Shown here in pieces: positions 58,162 to 64,000 of a stretch of 64,000 nucleotides of DNA. The stretch is from assembly GCA_039105265.1 (NCBI GenBank), contig JAPFFF010000014.1, positions 3,100,001 through 3,164,000 on the forward strand, read 5' to 3'. The position numbers and the translations under genes are program-made. Under the pieces are notes generated by a model, which made no database searches, had not been told where the DNA came from, and saw nothing but the letters and a program-made list of their open reading frames with translations. Source of the DNA: Tritrichomonas musculus. Its lineage: Eukaryota; Parabasalia; Tritrichomonadida; Tritrichomonadidae. Positions within the stretch are counted from its first letter, which is position 1. Each line of letters begins with the position of its first letter.

Positions 58162-58710
58162 TTACAATTGTAATTGATCTTTTTTTGAAAAAAAGCATGA
58201 CCTCCTATTCATGGTTTTTAAATGAACAAATCGTCTTCGCTTTTTTTCAGTTTCTGGTTTGACAGCAGAGTATAAAAATCCTTCCCGAACAAATTCGCTT
58301 TGCTGATATCCAACATTTACGTTATTATGAAGAATTTCTAAACGGTCAAATAACTGATTTGAAGATTTATGTCCTACGAATAATTTGTAGAAGTTATTTG
58401 GGTCATCAATTTGTTGTAATTTTACTAAATCAGTATTCAATTGTAAATCCAATTTGACATGAAATGTTAAGAATCCTTTATCAAAATCAGAAATGAAGTG
58501 GTCTGGATGAGTTAATGATATTTGAGAATATTGTCCTTGATGAAATGGTGCAGGTTGGTCATGGTAGTCAACAGTTCTGAATGAGAAAGAACGAGTTCCA
58601 TTATTAGCATTAATCATTTCACGCATCTTATTAAATGTATCAAGAACGTTTCCAGCTTCAATTTTGTAATTATGTGCTCTTTCGTTGCCATACAACATTT
58701 TGAATAACAA
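58162..58710 (-). pseudogene. Polinton part: capsid-like protein, N-terminal portion
   Basis: Carries FSFRTVDYHDQPAPFHQGQY, SLTHPDHFISDFDKGFLTFH, NNFYKLFVGHKSSNQLFDRL and VGYQQSEFVREGFLYSAVKP, which recall a conserved structural protein of trichomonad Mavericks; a jelly-roll-type capsid role is inferred from memory of that family, not shown here. Only part of the protein is present. Fossil. Confidence 0.45.
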
Positions 58711-58739
58711 AAAAGTACTATTATGGGTCCTTTTTCATA

Positions 58740-59003
58740 ATGAAAACAATAGGTATCGGAATCTTCAAAAAAATGAAAAACGCTTTTAAATCTGTAGGTA
58801 ATAAAATAAAGAATGTTGCGACTAAAGTCGGTAAAGCACTTCCTAAAGTTGTCGAAGTTGGTAAAAGAGTGACTAATGCTGTAAAACCAGTTTTGGGTGA
58901 AATACCTCTTATCTGTGATGCTGTTAGAGCAATTGACACAGGATTGAATTTTACTGAAAAAGGTCTTAAAATTGGTGAAAGTTTAATTGATGAAGTAGAA
59001 TAA
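58740..59003 (+). CDS. Polinton part: small basic protein
   Basis: 87 residues from the ATG at 58740, on the strand opposite to the other element genes. A very basic amphipathic N-terminal half (Lys/Val/Gly rich, e.g. FKKMKNAFKSVGNKIKNVAT) is followed by a hydrophobic segment (VLGEIPLICDAVRAIDTG) and an acidic end. Such small amphipathic proteins accompany capsid genes in Mavericks and virophages as minor capsid or membrane-active proteins; this role is inferred. The open frame itself looks whole. Confidence 0.45.
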   Translation: MKTIGIGIFKKMKNAFKSVGNKIKNVATKVGKALPKVVEVGKRVTNAVKPVLGEIPLICDAVRAIDTGLNFTEKGLKIGESLIDEVE

Positions 59004-59181
59004 AAATGTTTAAAGAACTTTGTTCTGAAACAAATGGATTTGAAAGTAATTAATGAAATTACTACTGAAATAAAGAATTAAAAAAATTAAATTTGAAAAA
59101 TGAATTTTGAGAAAGATGTAAAAAAATAATTTAATTGATTCATTCTTGGAACTCATTAAAATATGTTTCAATCATTTCATG

Positions 59182-59901
59182 TTAATCATCAAGTATTTCA
59201 CGATTAATTGTAATTGTATTTCCATTAATATTAGCTTCTGTTTCATCTAAGTTTTCACGAATAATGTTTTTAATATCCAAATTAAAGGTCATTGAAATAG
59301 GAAGGTTCTCTCTAAAGAACCATCTTTCGTTTGGATTGTTATAATGTTGTTGAACTCTGTTAAAATAGTCTTTGTGTCGATGAATTAAATGAAGTTTCAC
59401 GTTTGCATTATCATCAGGAATTTGTCTAAGCCAAATAAGATATTTGTATTCATGTTCACGATTATTTGGAACAGCTCTTGGAATTAAATAATCAATTTGA
59501 TTTTGTTGATTATTAATTTGATTTTGAAGTTGAGTTCATTGTTGTTCAAAAAATGAATCAAGGAGTTTAAATATATAAATTGAATATCTTGGTGAAGTCC
59601 ACATCGCAACATGATTTGCCAATAATCGAAGAACATAATAACCTCTTAATAACATTGGAAGATTTGAACAATTTTCATATAAATTTTGCGAAGGGGAGAA
59701 TTCTCCCTTTCGCATTTCATCAATAATTTCTTTTGTAGATTTATTATCAAACCAATCTTGGTCACGTTTATTTGATTGAAATGAAATAATAATAGATTGA
59801 TTTTGATAAAAGTCATCAGATTCAGAGTGAATGAGTCGAAGTTTTTCATTATATTGAATATATTGATATTCAGCATTGATTGGTGCAATAATTGTGTTCA
59901 T
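59182..59901 (-). pseudogene. Polinton part: unrecognised protein remnant
   Basis: Minus-strand coding-like sequence, polar and Asn-rich, including YYVLRLLANHVAMWTSPRYS and NLPISMTFNLDIKNIIRENL. No family recognised. Its position between capsid-like and nuclease-like parts suggests an element gene. Confidence 0.35.
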
Positions 59902-60199
59902 TGTTGAAGTAAATAAAAAATTAATAAAAAAATTAAATTTGAAAAATAAATTTTGAAAATTGATTTTGAATTAAATTGAGTTCTTATTTATTCCATTGTA
60001 ATTTCTGTACAATCGTCCATATAAGTGGTTTATGTGTCAAAATGAATAAAAAATTGTGAGATTGATATATATTTTCCTTATAAGTATGCGCTATAAATTT
60101 ATACAGTTTAAAATTTATATTTTCGTTCTTTAGCGGTCTTGAAATTAAAAGTGCATAATATTGAATACATTTTTCTGAAAAAGTTTAACCAAAATTCTT

Positions 60200-61090
60200 T
60201 TATAAAAAAAAAATTTCTGAACTTATTACAAAAATTGTGAGAAAATTGATTTCTCGGCCGCTAACGAACGAATTGTTTTCCGATCTAAATAAATTATGTT
60301 TAAATAGTTTATATAAGATAAATTTCTGATTTAATATCATTTTTATTAACATAAAAAAATTGAGAAGAGTAAACCACCTATATCGTCTATATTTAAATAC
60401 ATAAATATCATCTTCATTAATCGTTTCAATTGCTTTTTGAAATTCATCTTTACCAACAGATTCATCAATTCGAAGTAATTTAAGTTTATGTTCAATACAA
60501 TATTCGTTTTTAATTTTACCATTTGTAATTTGATTTTCATCTTCAAGATGAGACCAATCATCGATTTCAACTAATAAATTGGAATCAATTAAGTAGAAAT
60601 CAAATCTCAATTTATAATTTCGTTCGCTCTTTAAGTCATCAAATGAATATTGAGAGCGAACGAAATTATAAATTGAGATTTGGAATTTTTAATGATTTTC
60701 TTCTAAGAATTCACGAAATCTTTGTTCATATGGAATTATATGTAAATGAGGTCTTGATTGATGATGAATCCAATCATCTAAAGTTGTCCAAAAAAATGAA
60801 TTATTATATTTGTATCGAAATCTTTGTTTTGTATTATGATATTCATCAGCTAATTCACATCCATCTTTTTGTAATAATTCATTTACTTTTTCATTATTCC
60901 ATTTGTTATATTGTTTAGTAATCCTCTTTCTACCAGTAAGATGAAGTCGTGACGGTCTTTTTTTGTTTTGTCAATCATTCCAGCAAACAGAATATTCAGT
61001 TCCATCATAAGTATATGTAATTCGAGTATGTGTATTTATATATTCAGATTTTAATATACAGTTTTCTTTTTTCATGTCTACAGCAACAAA
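60200..61090 (-). pseudogene. Polinton part: restriction-like (PD-(D/E)XK-type) nuclease remnant
   Basis: Contains RFDFYLIDSNLLVEIDD, the D...(L)VE(I/Y)D spacing of small restriction-fold endonucleases in giant viruses and Mavericks, followed by a charged helix and KLKLLRIDE, and upstream a basic HLTGRKRITKQYNKWNNEKV region with WTTLDDWIHH. DNA cutting is inferred. Fossil; partially rearranged (see the inverted repeat). Confidence 0.4.
60601..60682. repeat. 30 bp perfect inverted repeat with 22 nt loop
   Basis: 60601-60630 (CAAATCTCAATTTATAATTT...) is the exact reverse complement of 60653-60682. It lies in the nuclease-like part of the Polinton. Origin by a local template switch or small inverted duplication is inferred. 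Confidence 0.92.
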
Positions 61091-61199
61091 TTGGGTGTTC
61101 CATCTTATTCGAGACATGTCTCCTTAAAATCTGATAAAAAAAATTAATTTTGAATAATGTAATTTTGGAAATTCAATTTTGAATAATGTAATCCTCAGC

Positions 61200-64000
61200 T
61201 GTTAATCCACTAACAAATGGAGCACATGATTGTTTTTCTAAAACAATCATTTTTGTGAATGGAAATCTTATTTATTGTGAGTTTTGACATCTGATTTCCA
61301 TTCATTTGGAGATTAAAATTCTTACCTTGTTTGACAGATTGGTTTTCAATAATATTTTGATAATCTGAATATTTAATATCATTCTTTTTAAGTGACACTC
61401 CTTTCAATTTTAAAGATTTGGTTTGTCCATTATTATTCCAAATGGTAGCATTTTGGAGCCAATGCAATTTGATTATCACCATATTTTTCAACACTTAGAC
61501 CCAAAGTTTTTTTCTCATTTTCGATTGTTCCAATTGAAGGGTTCGGCATGAATTTGTAAATATGTTTGTCATAGAATTCTTTGTTTTTGATAATGTAATC
61601 AAATAATTGAGTTGGAGGTTCATTTGGATTACCAGCGATAGACCAATATTAACTATCAGTGTCAAGTGATGTTAAATGTAAACGTTCCATGTCCAAGCAT
61701 TTGTTCATGAAATCGTAATAGAAAGTCAAATACCAGAATTTATCATTATCAAGTGTCCAAAGTGATTCTTGTAAACAAGTTGTACAGTGATATGATTTGG
61801 GAGAATGTTGTATCATAAAAGTATTATCATTTAATTGAGCACCACCCATATAAGTTTGTGAGATAATTGATTGATAAGCTTTATTTGCATCACAAATTTT
61901 AATTTTTGAGAGCGTCTCGGTATTCATTCCATCATATCCATAAGAACCATTCATTGAGATTTTGTAAAATTTCTCATTGCCATGTTCATTTCCAGATAAT
62001 ATGTCTTGACGTTTCTTCATAAAATCATTAACAAAATGGTTAAATCCAGTGTGACATTCATATTGTGAAACAGATTTGACATCATCGATTACCAATCCAT
62101 GGTCAAGAAGGAACCAGAGATAATAATTTGAAAAAAACATGTATTCCCCATTTGTGTCAAGTAACATTGTTAATTTACGTTCTTCCTTATCAATTGAATT
62201 AAAATTGTTTGATTTCATGTAATTGTACATGTATGAACCAATTGTTTCTTCATTATTTGTGATACTAATGTTGCGAAATACGGGTGGGAAATTGATAAAG
62301 TAATTGATTTTTGATTTAGGACAAGATAGTTTCACTTCAGCATAGAAAACATAATTCGGTTTATTTGAAAAACGAGTTTTTGAAGTTATAATTTTCATAC
62401 AACGTTCTCGAGATTGTTTATCCTTTACTTCAATCCTTTGAATGAATGCACCTGGCATATACATGATTCCACCATGATATTTGATAAATGGATGTGAATT
62501 TTATGAAAATGAGGAAGGATAAAGTGAATTAAAATCAATTCCCAGAATATGTGTTTGAACGTTTTGAGTATCAACTCCGTTTTCAACGCTTCGCGTATCA
62601 TATGAGATTACCTTATTGTTGATTCCGTCGAATCGGAATTTGTTGATATGAGTTTCTCCTTTAATATTTACTCGATGCATTACATTTGATAATCCACCAG
62701 CATTTGCGTTTTGAATTGTATAATTTTCATCTTCGTTATTTATTAATGTTGGAAGATGATGTAATTTACAATATTTTTTTTAATTGAATTCTCAATGCAG
62801 TTATTTTTGGGTCATCTCGTTTTCGAAGTTTATTGCATTCAGCACAAGCCAACTAGCAATTTGAAAATTCATGTCCAATTTCTTTGTTAATTCTGTCAAG
62901 AGTTGGTTTGTTTTGATATGTGAAATGTTCTTTACAAAGATGACATTTACCCTTGATTGGGTCATTATAAAGTTTGAGAAATTCTTTGTAATCATTAGAC
63001 GAAACGCATTTTGATAAGTCTCTTTTAACAGGATGTGAAAGATTGTATCGTTCATCTTGTTTGTAATAAGTTTCACATTTGAATTGCCACCATTTAGGAT
63101 TTGGCATGAATTCGTTGTATTTGTGTATAGGATTATAATTTTCATGAGGATTGAAATCCTTGTATGCCAGAGCATATTTTATAAAAGATGCATTCTTAGA
63201 TAATGAGAGATTGGATATCAAATCGACCTTATATTGAGCATTGAGTTGAATTAAATTGTCAATTGGTTTAATCATCATTTCAACATCATTGTCGTTGTAA
63301 GCAAGAAGATAATCCCATCGGGATTTATAATTTTTAGCATCTTCGATATAAATTTGGTAATCAGATTCTGAGAGTTGATTTTTTTGGTTGCGAAAACTGT
63401 AAAAGTCGTTGTATGAAAATGGTTCGGATTTGGATAATACTTCATTATAGTTTGATGAATTGACAGCCTCATATGGGAAAACACCTTTTACAGAATTAGT
63501 ATCACCACCAAAATCAATGCCAAATTGTTTTAATGTACCTCCAGCAACAAATGATTGAGCATTAATGAATCGTAATTTTGTTGGAAGATGGTCTGAAACA
63601 AGTATGAATTGTTTTAATGAAGATATTGTTCCAATTAATGAATTTGATTCAACTTTCCATTGAGAGTGATTAAGATATTTCTTGAACAAATTATAGTCGA
63701 ATCTTGAAGAGTTAAATCCAAAAACAGTAATGGTATAAATGTTTAAATCAATATCATAAATTTTATCAGCAGGGAGGAACGATTTGTCATATTTAATTTT
63801 ATCATTCAGTACTTCCATCGATTGTTCGAACAACCATGAAATCCATTCTGGAATAAACTCTTCAGACTCACTTAGTGAGAAATGTTTTGTAATTAATCCT
63901 GAAGATAATTTAACACATGAAGCAACAGAAAGAGGTATTAAACGTGAATCAATTACAGTTGAATCAGAAATCGATTTGTTAACAGATTGTTCCATTGTTT
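61200..64000 (-). pseudogene. Polinton part: protein-primed DNA polymerase B
   Basis: Exonuclease motifs: FGFNSSRFDYNLFKKYL (Exo II, N---FD) near 63.7 kb and YLLAYNDNDVEMM (Exo III, Y---D) near 63.3 kb. A Cys/His pair region CHLCKEHFTYQNKPTLDRIN near 62.9 kb looks like an HNH/zinc-type insert also seen in Maverick polymerases. Polymerase motifs: KISMNGSYGYDGMN (motif B, K---N--YG) near 61.93 kb and TSLDTDS (motif C, DTDS) near 61.65 kb. The order exonuclease-palm fits protein-primed polymerase B. The N-terminal part extends off the right edge. Fossil, broken in several places. Confidence 0.75.

Larger units (their letters stand above)
58162..64000 (-). mobile_element. Polinton/Maverick-type element, broken, right part off the window
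   Basis: Element of the protein-primed DNA polymerase B class. Parts from left to right: a capsid-like piece, a small basic membrane-active-looking protein, an unknown piece, a PD-(D/E)XK-like nuclease region containing a 30 bp inverted repeat, and a long polymerase B region that reaches the right edge. Nearly all parts lie on the minus strand, the small basic protein on the plus. The mix of polymerase B with capsid-like genes fits the Mavericks known to be abundant in trichomonads. It is broken, with roughly ten or more breaks, but pieces are still easily recognised, so it is of modest age. Integrase, packaging ATPase and protease were not seen in this portion; terminal repeats are not identified. 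Confidence 0.75.

Overview
The window looks like nuclear DNA of a parabasalid flagellate. A Tritrichomonas/Trichomonas-type organism fits best, though the species is inferred. The reasons are: AT-rich spacers around long uninterrupted genes, with no trichomonad intron consensus noticed; an ankyrin protein of the DUF3447 type that is hugely expanded in trichomonads; a protein resembling the initiator-binding domain (IBD) family typical of parabasalids; a bacterial-type 2-hydroxyacyl-CoA dehydratase activase, as expected of an anaerobe; ciliary genes (IFT46, BBS2, a CEP78-like gene); and Polinton, MULE-like and TTAA-type transposons. 

Layout. 1-1102 is the start of an ankyrin-family gene running off the left edge. 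1190-4077 is a near-perfect inverted duplication carrying two head-to-head actin genes with identical proteins around a ~300 bp spacer. 4078-8642 is a transposon nest: a decayed MULE transposase is split by an intact-looking TTAA-flanked DNA transposon (5154-8253, one 442-residue transposase) and probably also by a 331 bp palindromic MITE with an 8 bp target duplication (4753-5083). 9.0-12.1 kb is a decayed island of different composition with a superfamily 2 helicase and a duplicated small gene of unknown origin. 

14-57.5 kb is the gene-rich host part: the giant dehydratase activase; a Furry/Mor2/Tao3-type scaffold; IFT46; a small helical protein; a VWA-E2-U-box protein; BBS2; another small helical protein; an FCP1/SCP-like phosphatase; a 2901-residue BEACH-WD40 protein; a CEP78-like LRR protein; a CK1-family kinase with a CaaX-like tail; a two-pass membrane protein with a large luminal or extracellular domain; a tiny single-pass membrane protein; an IBD-like protein; an unknown beta-rich protein; and a MATE transporter. 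IFT46, BBS2 and the CEP78-like gene serve flagella. Furry-type scaffolds (with NDR kinases), CK1 kinases and actin serve cell shape, and BEACH proteins serve membrane traffic. 

58.2-64 kb is the broken end of a Polinton/Maverick-type element, with protein-primed DNA polymerase B, a nuclease-like part and capsid-like parts. It continues past the right edge. 

The most interesting items are the VWA-E2-U-box fusion, the nested transposons with readable target duplications, the actin palindrome, the unclassified helicase island, and the IBD-like gene whose conserved N-terminus lies in another frame.
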